Source of the DNA: JBAZLV01 sp041650055
GTDB taxonomy: Bacteria > Nitrospirota > UBA9217
Assembly (NCBI GenBank): GCA_041650055.1
Contig: JBAZLV010000056.1
Coordinates: 1 to 10,888 of the forward strand
Reading direction: 5' to 3'
DNA length: 10,888 bases
The notes beneath the pieces are model-generated. The model did no database searches, was not told the origin of the DNA, and was given only the letters and a program-made list of their open reading frames with translations. The position numbers and the translations under genes were made by a program. Of the stretch, positions 1-7,003 are shown in pieces (position 1 is the stretch's first letter; every line of letters begins with the position of its first letter).

Positions 1-112
1 GGAGATCACCGGGAAAGGCAATGGTTTCAGCACGAATACAGCGTCAAACAGCAATACAAAACCGGACATTTTAACTTTGGTAAGAATAGGACATTTTAAC
101 TTTGGGTTGACA
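1..112. mobile_element. Terminal fragment of an insertion sequence, probably IS21 family
   Basis: No complete gene is present here. The stretch ends in two direct copies of GGACATTTTAACTTTGG (64-80 and 89-105, 25-base period), followed by GGTTGACA ending at 112. Read on the other strand, the terminus begins TGTCAACCC and repeats an AAAGTTAAAATGTCC block. A TG...CA terminus with repeated inner blocks is the known arrangement of IS21-family ends. The 60 bases before the repeats have no stop in frame 2 and could be the tail of an istB-type helper gene, but I cannot recognise that protein from so little sequence. The rest of the element lies left of the window. The family assignment rests on end architecture alone. 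Confidence 0.55.
64..105. repeat. Two 17-base direct repeats at the IS end
   Basis: GGACATTTTAACTTTGG occurs at 64-80 and again at 89-105 with no mismatch, separated by eight bases. In IS21-like elements such terminal repeats are transposase binding sites. That role is inferred here from position, next to the TTGACA terminus at 107-112. Confidence 0.85.
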
Positions 113-164
113 CTCATCATTATTTCAACTTGTCTAATAAACAGTAATACGTTATTATGCCGTG

Positions 165-452
165 ATGAAAATCTGCTATTCTTGCAAGCAAGCATTGTCA
201 CTCGATCGCTCCGTTGGAAGAAGAGATTGTTGTCCCTTTTGCAAAGCTGATCTTCATTGCTGTCTGAACTGCTCATTTTACGATCCTGCAGCATCAAAAC
301 AGTGCAAGGAGCCGATGGTTGAACTGGTTCAGCAAAAAGGAAAAGCAAATTTTTGCGATTTTTTTGTTTTTTCAAATTCACCACAGAGTGATGAGCGGAA
401 TAAAACCAAGGAACAGGCGCGGAAGATGCTTGACAATCTGTTTAAGCAATAG
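165..452 (+). CDS. Small Cys-rich double zinc-ribbon protein, function unknown
   Basis: This 95-residue soluble protein has ten cysteines. Four form CxxC pairs at C4/C7 and C23/C26. A second set is C33/C36 with C47 and C64, so two zinc sites (four cysteines each) are likely, with C22 and C32 extra. The core reads GRRDCCPFCKADLHCC (18-33), then NCSFYDP and NFCDFFVF. The last 25 residues are charged and probably helical. From memory, proteins with this same Cys pattern and the GRRDxCP and FCDxFxF blocks recur as hypothetical proteins in sulfate-reducing and syntrophic Desulfobacterota; I know of no assigned function. The ATG at 165 is preferred, but a GTG at 162 is in frame directly before it and neither has a clear Shine-Dalgarno. 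The VTT gene follows after 14 bases, so the two are probably co-transcribed. A nucleic-acid-binding or metal-handling role is possible but not shown. Confidence 0.82.
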   Translation: MKICYSCKQALSLDRSVGRRDCCPFCKADLHCCLNCSFYDPAASKQCKEPMVELVQQKGKANFCDFFVFSNSPQSDERNKTKEQARKMLDNLFKQ

Positions 453-466
453 AGTATCATGATGCC

Positions 467-1207
467 ATGATTGTTATCGATAAAAAAACCCTTCTTAAAT
501 TTCTGATCTTCATCCTTGCATTTGGTGGATTGCTCTACGTGATGTATGCTTTCGGGTGGCTGGATCTGTTTACCAACAAAGACCGGCTTCTTCGTTTCAT
601 TCAAGAACACAGAACGTATGCCGTATCATTGTTCATCGGCCTTCAGGCATTGCAGGTTGTTTTTGCGCCGGTTCCCGGAGAAGTGTCTGGATTTGTAGGA
701 GGAATACTTTTCGGCACATTTTGGGGGATCGTATTCTCAACAATCGGCCTCACGCTTGGATCATGGATTGCTTTTTCTCTGGCGCGAGTTGTGGGCAGGC
801 CTTTGGTTGAGTCCATTGTCAATCCAGAGACAGTTCAGCGATACGACTATCTGATGAAGCACAAGGGTTTGTTTCTGGCTTTCTTGTTATTTTTGCTGCC
901 CGGTTTTCCCAAGGATTATTTATGCTATCTGCTCGGGCTTGGTCACATGAGCGTGGGGGCGTTTTTATTCGTTTCAGTATTCGGAAGGCTGCTGGGCACG
1001 ACTATGCTTACGCTCGGCGGTTCTTTTTTCCGGAATCAACAGTTTATGGCATTGTTTACGCTGGCAGGTATCTGTATTTTGATTATTATGGTTACGATCA
1101 TTTACCGAAAAAACATTGAGCAATGGTTCCGAGCGCTGCGAGCCAGACATTTGATTAAAACACGAGCGGACCGGGAACGCTTAAAAAAAATGCAGAACGG
1201 TTCCTAG
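467..1207 (+). CDS. VTT-domain (TVP38/TMEM64, DedA superfamily) membrane protein
   Basis: This 246-residue inner-membrane protein has a first membrane helix at about 10-30, then a VTT domain at about 50-190. The VTT core includes FAPVPGEVSGFVGGILFG (66-83), a Gly/Ser-rich membrane segment (84-105), and LLFLLPGFPKDYLCYLLGL (140-158), the re-entrant-loop region with the conserved proline and aspartate. A last helix lies at about 195-213, followed by a basic cytoplasmic tail. The DedA/VTT superfamily includes lipid scramblases and putative undecaprenyl-phosphate or phospholipid flippases; the exact substrate here is unknown. The length is typical of bacterial TVP38-like proteins. It begins 14 bases after the zinc-ribbon gene, without a strong ribosome binding site. 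Its TAG stop shares a CTAG with the TAG stop of the converging LOG gene, so no terminator fits between them. Confidence 0.9.
   Translation: MIVIDKKTLLKFLIFILAFGGLLYVMYAFGWLDLFTNKDRLLRFIQEHRTYAVSLFIGLQALQVVFAPVPGEVSGFVGGILFGTFWGIVFSTIGLTLGSWIAFSLARVVGRPLVESIVNPETVQRYDYLMKHKGLFLAFLLFLLPGFPKDYLCYLLGLGHMSVGAFLFVSVFGRLLGTTMLTLGGSFFRNQQFMALFTLAGICILIIMVTIIYRKNIEQWFRALRARHLIKTRADRERLKKMQNGS
1204..1207. other. Shared CTAG with interlocked stop codons of convergent genes
   Basis: The plus-strand TAG (1205-1207) ends the VTT gene, and the minus-strand TAG (1206-1204) ends the LOG gene. The palindrome CTAG therefore supplies both stops and leaves no room for an intergenic terminator. Confidence 0.95.
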
Positions 1208-1887
1208 ACACCTCTTCGTTCTTTATTTCTTCTGTCCATATGGACACCACTTACTCGGTTTTTGTAACGCTTATTGATGATTGCGCGCGCTTCTTCGAGA
1301 TCATCGACGACATGGAAAAGATCGATGTCTTGCGCGTTGATGTTTCCCATGGGAAGCGCCGTTGTTTTTAACCAATCGACCATTCCTTTCCAATATTCGC
1401 TCCCAACCAAGACAACCGGAAAGCTGCGTATTTTTTTTGTTTGAATCAGTGTGAGCGCTTCAAACAGTTCGTCCATGGTCCCGAATCCACCAGGGAAAAT
1501 GACATATCCGACCGCATATTTTACGAACATCAACTTTCGCACAAAAAAATAACGGAAGTCAAGATTGATGTTCTGAAACTGATTCGGCAACTGCTCCAGG
1601 GGCAGCTCGATATTGAGACCCACGGAAATGCCGTTTGCATTCTGCGCGCCTTTGTTCGCTGCTTCCATGATGCCGCGACCGCCGCCGGAAATTATGGCAA
1701 ACCCGTCCTTTGCGAGCATTTCAGACAGATGCAGACATTTATTATAATAGTCGGTATCCGGTTTTATTCGTGCGCTCCCAAAGATGGTTACTGCGGGGCC
1801 GATATTACTCAGCGCTTCAAATCCCTCGACCAGTTCTGCCATGATTCTAAACACACGCCAGGTTTCGGATTTTGCGAGATCTTCCAT
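1204..1887 (-). CDS. LOG family protein (TIGR00730-type nucleotide 5'-monophosphate phosphoribohydrolase)
   Basis: This 227-residue cytosolic protein has a Rossmann-type fold. VTIFGSAR is at 33-40 and the glycine loop ISGGGRGIMEAANKGA at 66-81. The conserved Arg of RKLMF is at 117, and the family signature PGGFGTMDE is at 132-140 with the catalytic Glu at 140. LOG proteins cleave nucleoside 5'-monophosphates to base and ribose-5-phosphate. Plant LOG activates cytokinins, while bacterial members such as PpnN/YgdH act in purine nucleotide homeostasis. Which substrate applies here cannot be told from sequence. The tail (about 210-227) is rich in Arg/Lys and is not part of the fold. The ATG at 1887 is supported by GGAGG at 1903-1899, at a slightly long spacing of 11 bases. 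It is the last gene of the minus-strand series, 55 bases after the transporter gene. Confidence 0.92.
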   Translation of the reverse strand: MEDLAKSETWRVFRIMAELVEGFEALSNIGPAVTIFGSARIKPDTDYYNKCLHLSEMLAKDGFAIISGGGRGIMEAANKGAQNANGISVGLNIELPLEQLPNQFQNINLDFRYFFVRKLMFVKYAVGYVIFPGGFGTMDELFEALTLIQTKKIRSFPVVLVGSEYWKGMVDWLKTTALPMGNINAQDIDLFHVVDDLEEARAIINKRYKNRVSGVHMDRRNKERRGV

Positions 1888-1942
1888 ATTCCTGATTTCC
1901 TCCGTTGACCGTTCTTTGGGTCCTGTAACACATTGTATCGGT

Positions 1943-3034
1943 CTATTTTTCAGTTTCTTCTGTGTCCGGCTGATGCAGGTATTCCGTCTTGTAAATCTCT
2001 ACGAATGCGGTAATTAAGGTAATAATCAATGGACCAAAAAGAACGCCCAGGATTCCATACACATAGAGGCCGCCCAGAATGCTTATAAAAAGAAAAAAAG
2101 TCGGGATATTTGCTTTTTTCCCGATAATCAGCGGTTTTAAAAAATTATCCGGAAGACTGACCAGTATAAATCCCCAGAGCCCGAGTAGAATTCCCGGTAG
2201 CGGCCCATTCACGAGAAAAAGGTAAATTGCCCCGGGAATCCAGACCAGTGCAGTACCGCCGACCGGAAGGATTGCCAGCACAATTGCGAGAAATCCCCAA
2301 AAAACAGCATACGGGACACCGAACAAAGCAAATCCAATCCCGGTCAGCACTCCCTGCATTACCGCGATCAAAAATACTCCGTACAAGACGGCCGTGAACG
2401 TACCGTGAATTTTTTTTGATATCGAGTGTTTATGTTCCGAAGCGAAGGGAAGCATATCCAAAAAGGCCTGATAATATGATTCTCCGTTTTTGAGCAGGAA
2501 AAAAAGCGAGATAAGCATAACCAGCAGATTGACCGCCAGAATAAGGGTATTTTTAAGGAATGCTCCGATCTGGCTGGCGAGGATTGACGATACATCTCCA
2601 ACACTCTTGACGATAACGTCTCTGATATCAATCGTTATAAAAGCAGGATGCTGCTTGATTTTTTGAGACAACGTGGAAAGAAGATTATCCCATAATTCCA
2701 TGAGTCTTCCTGACTGTATCTCACCGGACGTCCAGTCATACAAAGCGATTGCCTGGGATACGCAGATAGACAGTAAAAAAATTGCCGGCACGATGACAAG
2801 CAGCACTGCAAGAAGCGTTGTGCATGCCGCTGCCAGATCTTTTCTGTCTTTTACCATGCGCAGAATGCGTTTATGAATCGGATAGAGGGCGAGTGTCAGA
2901 ATGGCCGCCCACAATAAAGCGGATAAGAAAGGAGCAATGAGGTGCATCAGCTGATAGAGTAAAAACAGGAAAAGCGCAAAAAAAACGACTGCAAAGAAAT
3001 AGGGTCGGGTTATGAGCGGGGTAGTGGGTTTCAC
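1943..3034 (-). CDS. AI-2E family transporter (PerM/YdiK-like)
   Basis: This 363-residue polytopic membrane protein matches the usual length of the family (PF01594). Hydrophobic helices lie at about 12-30, 32-50, 68-90, 158-181, 213-238, 240-272, 279-293 and 312-345. A soluble amphipathic stretch (about 100-155) follows the third helix, as is usual. Conserved C-terminal blocks are PVGGTALVWIPGAIYLF (257-273) and, from 296, DNFLKPLIIG followed by PTFFLFISILGG and GILGVLFGP. Members have been linked to autoinducer-2 export and, in other cases, to Na+(Li+)/H+ antiport, so the substrate is open. The start is GTG at 3034, overlapping the pdxA TGA stop as GTGA. An AGGAGA sequence just upstream, inside pdxA, supports that start and implies coupled translation. 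The acidic tail (EYLHQPDTEETEK) is poorly conserved. Confidence 0.9.
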   Translation of the reverse strand: MKPTTPLITRPYFFAVVFFALFLFLLYQLMHLIAPFLSALLWAAILTLALYPIHKRILRMVKDRKDLAAACTTLLAVLLVIVPAIFLLSICVSQAIALYDWTSGEIQSGRLMELWDNLLSTLSQKIKQHPAFITIDIRDVIVKSVGDVSSILASQIGAFLKNTLILAVNLLVMLISLFFLLKNGESYYQAFLDMLPFASEHKHSISKKIHGTFTAVLYGVFLIAVMQGVLTGIGFALFGVPYAVFWGFLAIVLAILPVGGTALVWIPGAIYLFLVNGPLPGILLGLWGFILVSLPDNFLKPLIIGKKANIPTFFLFISILGGLYVYGILGVLFGPLIITLITAFVEIYKTEYLHQPDTEETEK

Positions 3035-4050
3035 GGTTTCTCCTGTAGCCGGTTCTGCCGGTTTGCTGCCATGATGGCAGCCAGTTTTACGGCTTCGATC
3101 AAACTGGCGGGATCAGCGCATCCTTTCCCTGCAATGTCATACGCTGTCCCATGATCGACCGATGTGCGAATAATCGGAAGACCGACGGTTATATTCACTG
3201 CATTCCCGAATGCGATCATTTTGAGCGGAGCAAGTCCCTGATCGTGATACATGGCAACCACAATATCGTACTGATTGTTTCTCGCCTTATAAAAGAGCGT
3301 GTCAGCAGGAACCGGATCACTTGCGTCAATTCCCTCCTCCCGCGCTTTTCTGATAGCCGGAAGAATGATGTCCGTTTCCTCTGAGCCGAAAAGACCTGCT
3401 TCTCCCGCATGGGGATTTAATGCGGCAACTCCTATGCGAGGTTTCGTAATACCCAGGTCACGCACTGCATTATGTGCAAGACGAATAATGCCAAGAACCT
3501 GTTCTTCTGTTATCTGTGCAGGAACATCCTTAAGCGCCATATGAATGGTTACGAGAATCAGCCGCAATCCGCCTCCCACGAACATCATGCCGTAGTTCTT
3601 CGTGTTCGTAAGATGGGCGAGGAGTTCAGTATGGCCGGCAAAATGATGCCCCGCGGCATTCATGACCTCTTTATTGAGCGGCCCGGTGACCAAGGCATCT
3701 GCCTCATGATTCAGACAATAGGTTACTGCCCGGGTAATGTATTCCACGACAGCAGTGCCTGAAGCATTGTCGCGAATACCCCAGCGGTGTTTTTCGAGAT
3801 CTATATTTTTACAATCAATAATATTCAGGACACCGGGTTTCAAATGGATTTCTGGAGGAGAAGATATACGCTGCATCGTGATTGGAAGACTACTCTCTTT
3901 GATTATTTTTTTCATAATTTCTGCATCGCCGATTATAAACGGTTTACAAACAGCGTATATACCATCATTCATGGCTGTCTTGGCGATGATTTCCGGTCCT
4001 ATCCCGGCAGGATCCCCCATGGTTATGGCGATAACAGGTTTTTTCTTCAT
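3031..4050 (-). CDS. pdxA: 4-hydroxythreonine-4-phosphate dehydrogenase
   Basis: PdxA oxidises 4-phosphohydroxy-L-threonine with NAD(P), and the product decarboxylates to 3-amino-2-oxopropyl phosphate, the substrate of PdxJ in the DXP-dependent route to pyridoxal phosphate. The 339-residue length is typical. Visible blocks are ITMGDPAGIGPE (9-20), VTGPLNKE (121-128), GHTELLA (139-145), THMALKDVP at 168-177, NPHAGEAGLFG (212-222), MYHDQGLAPLK (267-277) and RTSVDHGTAYDIAG (295-308). The likely divalent-metal ligands are H170, H214 and H269, and all are present, so the enzyme looks active. The ATG at 4050 overlaps the stop of the S4 gene as ATGA, and its own stop overlaps the transporter start, so it sits in a translationally coupled run. 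PdxA-like dehydrogenases of other pathways exist, but every canonical motif fits PdxA. Confidence 0.95.
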   Translation of the reverse strand: MKKKPVIAITMGDPAGIGPEIIAKTAMNDGIYAVCKPFIIGDAEIMKKIIKESSLPITMQRISSPPEIHLKPGVLNIIDCKNIDLEKHRWGIRDNASGTAVVEYITRAVTYCLNHEADALVTGPLNKEVMNAAGHHFAGHTELLAHLTNTKNYGMMFVGGGLRLILVTIHMALKDVPAQITEEQVLGIIRLAHNAVRDLGITKPRIGVAALNPHAGEAGLFGSEETDIILPAIRKAREEGIDASDPVPADTLFYKARNNQYDIVVAMYHDQGLAPLKMIAFGNAVNITVGLPIIRTSVDHGTAYDIAGKGCADPASLIEAVKLAAIMAANRQNRLQEKP

Positions 4051-4316
4051 ATCTGTTCAGGCTCCACTCGTTTTTCGGCAATAACTTTGTACCATTCCTC
4101 CGGAGAAAGGGTTCGTGACGACAAGGACACAGAAAGAACTTCTAGCAAGACTTCTTTCCGGGTGAACAGTAGCTTAATCGTGTCGCCGTTCTTAATTTCC
4201 TTCGATGGTTTGGATACCTGACCGTTTACCAAAACTCTGCCACTTTCGCACAGGATTCGCGCAACAGTCCTGCGCTTTATCAGTCTGGACAGTTTCAAAA
4301 AAAGATCGAGACGCAC
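4047..4316 (-). CDS. S4-domain RNA-binding protein, RqcP/Hsp15-like
   Basis: This basic 89-residue protein has a single S4 domain at the N-terminus. MRLDLFLKLSRLIKRRT (1-17) is followed by AxxxCESGRVLVNGQV and KPSKEIKNGD. The block FLKLSRLIKRRT closely resembles Bacillus RqcP (YabO) and more distantly E. coli Hsp15 (HslR). These bind stalled 50S subunits carrying peptidyl-tRNA and act in ribosome-associated quality control; the same role here is inferred. The C-terminal WYKVIAEKR segment also recalls RqcP. A TTG at 4322 would add two residues, but the GTG at 4316 gives the family-typical MRLD start and is preferred. No Shine-Dalgarno is visible, and a possible promoter -10 box overlaps the TTG. 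Its TGA overlaps the pdxA start as ATGA. It lies 75 bases after comEC, the longest gap within this gene series. Confidence 0.87.
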   Translation of the reverse strand: MRLDLFLKLSRLIKRRTVARILCESGRVLVNGQVSKPSKEIKNGDTIKLLFTRKEVLLEVLSVSLSSRTLSPEEWYKVIAEKRVEPEQI

Positions 4317-4321
4317 GGACA

Positions 4322-4350
4322 ATTGTATCGTAATGAACAGTGTTTTACAA
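4322..4350 (-). promoter_or_regulatory. Candidate sigma-70-type promoter for the S4-gene end of the cluster
   Basis: On the minus strand, TTGTAA (4350-4345, 4 of 6 to TTGACA) is followed after exactly 17 bases by TACAAT (4327-4322, 5 of 6 to TATAAT). Transcription would begin at about 4316-4315, almost on the GTG start codon. This would give a leaderless or nearly leaderless mRNA for the S4 gene and pdxA. It lies in the only sizeable gap in the middle of the cluster. Matches of this quality arise by chance, so the call is tentative. Confidence 0.35.
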
Positions 4351-4391
4351 TGGGAATTCAGTTGATTTTCACGGACTGTATTCTTCTTGTT

Positions 4392-6938
4392 TCATATATC
4401 ACGCCAGCGGGACTGGACTCGCTCCCAATTTTCCTTTTCTTGTGTTTTCCACGATTCCCAGGCATGCATATCGATTTTTCTGAGAATTCTATCATTCCAA
4501 CGGACTGTCTCCAGCTGATTGCCTTTTATTCGTATGATAACTGCTCCATCCTGATCTGTTCTTCGAATTTTAGCTCCCTGGCGCTGATACCGGGCCACAA
4601 CTTCATGCGCTGGATGATGATAGGGGTTTCCCGTCCCCACAGTTATAACAGCAATGCGGGGATGCGTCGCTGCAACGAAGAGTTCGCTGCTTGAGTTTTT
4701 GCTTCCATGGTGGGGCACTTTCAGGATAGCACACCCAATTTCCCGTTTCATTTTTACAAGGTATTCTTCCGCTCCACGACCAATATCGCCGGGATACAGA
4801 CAGGATATATTGTCGAATGCAATCCGGACAACGAGCGACCGGTTGTTTTCTTGTGCATACGCCTGACGGTCGTTCGCTTTAAATTGCTTGTCGGGATGCA
4901 GCACTTGCAGATCCGCTTCACCCAGCTGATACGCAATACTAGTTGACTGGACAATTTTATGAACGATGTTTCTTTCGTCCAGTATCCTTCGAAACTCATT
5001 ATGCCCGGGAAGATCGGGATACTGTTCGCTTTCCCACACTTCATCAATAGTGAATTTTTTTAGAATAGCAAGAAGACCATTCATATGGTCCGGATGCGGA
5101 TGCGACAGTATGACAAGATCGATATGCCGAATTCCCTTATTCCAAAGATACGGAGCAAGCACTCGTCTTCCGACATCAAATCGGTTTTCAAATGTGCCTC
5201 CACCGTCGATCAGAATTGTTTTACCTGACCGCAGCATGATGAACGAACAATCTCCCTGTCCTACATCGGGGAAATGAACTTCTGTGGTTTTCTGAGAAAG
5301 AAGAGGGTATCCGAAAAGAGAAATAAGAATTATCAGACAGATTGTCAGAGTTATAAGAGCAGCCCGAGGTCCACGCTGAGTGTTTTCGAGAGGATGGAAC
5401 GCTGCACGGAGTTTTGCTCTTGTAATGACCGCGATCGATACAAGGAACATTGCATAGATAGAAAGCCAGAAAACACCGGGTGCTGGAAGATGAAATTCTC
5501 CAAAAGGCAATGATGCAAAGAATGAGACGGTATTGACAAATGCTTCACAGATAATCTGAAGGATGCCGGCAAAAGGCAATTCATGCGTTGTAAGAGAGAG
5601 AATGCCTGAAAACAGACCGAGTGGCACGACTACCAGCCCTGCAAATGGAATAATGATGCTGTTGGACAGAATTCCGACAAAAGAAAACTGGTTGAAATAA
5701 TGAGCGACAAGCGGTCCGGTTGCAAGGCTTACTGCACAGGAGATGGCGATCAACACTATGGTACTGCTGATCACTTTTCTGGTTCTGTTCTGCGGCTCGA
5801 TTTTGCGGTCATTCCAGACAATAACCACAAACCCGATTACCAGAACCGAGATATAGGAAAGCTGAAACGAAATATCAAAGATTGCCTGCGGATCTGCAAT
5901 CAGAAGTATCAAGGCGGCATAGGCGAGAGAATGCAAGATCGCATGTTCGCGATCCAGAATCAGCGCGAAAAGTCCTGCTGAAATCATGATGAGCGACCGT
6001 ATGGTTGCAACCTGACCGCCGGCAAGAAAGGTATAAAAAATTACCAGAGGCAACGTGAGGAAGGCTGCTATTTTTTTCGGATCCATATGCAGCGTAATAA
6101 AATGATATGGTCGCTGCGGCAGCAAAAACATGAGGCCTTTCAGCAGCCCAAAACAAAAGATTGCAACCATGCCAAGATGCGATCCGGAGATTGATATAAT
6201 ATGAGTTACTCCCGCGGCCATGAATTGGTCTCGAAGTTCCTCGGTAAGCTCGCCTTCTTCTCCGATCACCATTGCCTGGAGAATCGCTCCTCCTGATCCG
6301 GTGATTGAATTAAGAAACGATTGGCGTATTCGTTCCCGCCAGTCTTGGATGGTCCGGAATATCCCGGTGCCGCGGTGAAGAATTTCAAGCTTTGTAAAGT
6401 CCCTGATCCCAGCCGTATAAAATACGCCTTTTCTCTGAAGATATGCCGGGTAATCAAACCCATCGGGATTTTTGTACCCCTTTGGCCTCATAAGTTTAGC
6501 ATGTATCCGGATAATATCTCCCTGGCCAACAGGAGCTGCTCCTTCTCGAATGCTTACTCTGATTTTTCCAGATACCGGAACTCCATCCAATGCTGAGAGG
6601 TTCATGAGAAAGGCGGTTCTGTCAGCATGGCGGTCAAGAGAGGACGAGATGACACCGGTTATCGTATGAAAAGCAGAATCCGGTTTTACAAAACGGGTAT
6701 AATGATCTGCGGGAAGCCATGCTGCGGAATGGAGGTAAGCAATGAATCCAATAAGAAGAGAAAAAGAAACAAGCAGAATCTGATTTGTAATCACTCTCTT
6801 GCGCCAGACAAGGACACCAGCAGTAATTATGCCACAAACGCTCACGATAATGATGCTGTAAGGGAAATAAAGAAAGCCGTGCGCGAGCAGAAGACCTGCT
6901 ATAAATGCAAGCGTGATTGGGATAACGGCTATGTGCAT
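4392..6938 (-). CDS. comEC: DNA internalization-related competence protein ComEC/Rec2
   Basis: This 848-residue inner-membrane protein has the full three-part ComEC layout. The N-terminus has membrane helices at about 5-70 and then a soluble OB-like (DUF4131) region at about 75-190. The Competence domain (about 215-505) is polytopic and carries HIISISGSHLGM (246-257). The C-terminus is a metallo-beta-lactamase-like domain (about 550-810) with FPDVGQGDCSF (556-566), SHPHPDHMNG (612-621; H613, H615, D617, H618), YPGD (715-718) and VPHHGSKNSSS (741-751). ComEC forms the channel that imports single-stranded DNA during natural transformation. The beta-lactamase domain is proposed to degrade the other strand, and its metal ligands look intact. 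A Trp/Lys-rich tail of about 30 residues follows it. The ATG at 6938 lacks a clear Shine-Dalgarno and lies 65 bases after glmM, so coupling is weaker here than elsewhere. Other transformation genes are not in view, so competence itself is unproven. Confidence 0.95.
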   Translation of the reverse strand: MHIAVIPITLAFIAGLLLAHGFLYFPYSIIIVSVCGIITAGVLVWRKRVITNQILLVSFSLLIGFIAYLHSAAWLPADHYTRFVKPDSAFHTITGVISSSLDRHADRTAFLMNLSALDGVPVSGKIRVSIREGAAPVGQGDIIRIHAKLMRPKGYKNPDGFDYPAYLQRKGVFYTAGIRDFTKLEILHRGTGIFRTIQDWRERIRQSFLNSITGSGGAILQAMVIGEEGELTEELRDQFMAAGVTHIISISGSHLGMVAIFCFGLLKGLMFLLPQRPYHFITLHMDPKKIAAFLTLPLVIFYTFLAGGQVATIRSLIMISAGLFALILDREHAILHSLAYAALILLIADPQAIFDISFQLSYISVLVIGFVVIVWNDRKIEPQNRTRKVISSTIVLIAISCAVSLATGPLVAHYFNQFSFVGILSNSIIIPFAGLVVVPLGLFSGILSLTTHELPFAGILQIICEAFVNTVSFFASLPFGEFHLPAPGVFWLSIYAMFLVSIAVITRAKLRAAFHPLENTQRGPRAALITLTICLIILISLFGYPLLSQKTTEVHFPDVGQGDCSFIMLRSGKTILIDGGGTFENRFDVGRRVLAPYLWNKGIRHIDLVILSHPHPDHMNGLLAILKKFTIDEVWESEQYPDLPGHNEFRRILDERNIVHKIVQSTSIAYQLGEADLQVLHPDKQFKANDRQAYAQENNRSLVVRIAFDNISCLYPGDIGRGAEEYLVKMKREIGCAILKVPHHGSKNSSSELFVAATHPRIAVITVGTGNPYHHPAHEVVARYQRQGAKIRRTDQDGAVIIRIKGNQLETVRWNDRILRKIDMHAWESWKTQEKENWERVQSRWRDI

Positions 6939-7003
6939 AGATAGAGAAAAAAATAAAGAATGCCGGCAATCAGCAAGCTAAAAAATATTCCAGGGCACCA
7001 ACA

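Noticed and set aside
1..112. The two 17-base repeats as a short CRISPR-like array
   Set aside because: Only two copies with an 8-base spacing and a TTGACA terminus; this fits an IS end and not a CRISPR array.
1441..1908. A 155-codon plus-strand open frame opposite the LOG gene
   Set aside because: The minus-strand gene has intact LOG motifs across the same region; the other frame shows no family features.
4323..4391. Terminator between comEC and the S4 gene
   Set aside because: No GC-rich stem with a following T-run on the minus strand could be found in this gap.
4323..4694. A 123-codon plus-strand open frame covering the comEC 3' end and the gap
   Set aside because: It overlaps the conserved comEC C-terminus antisense and has no recognisable domain or ribosome binding site.
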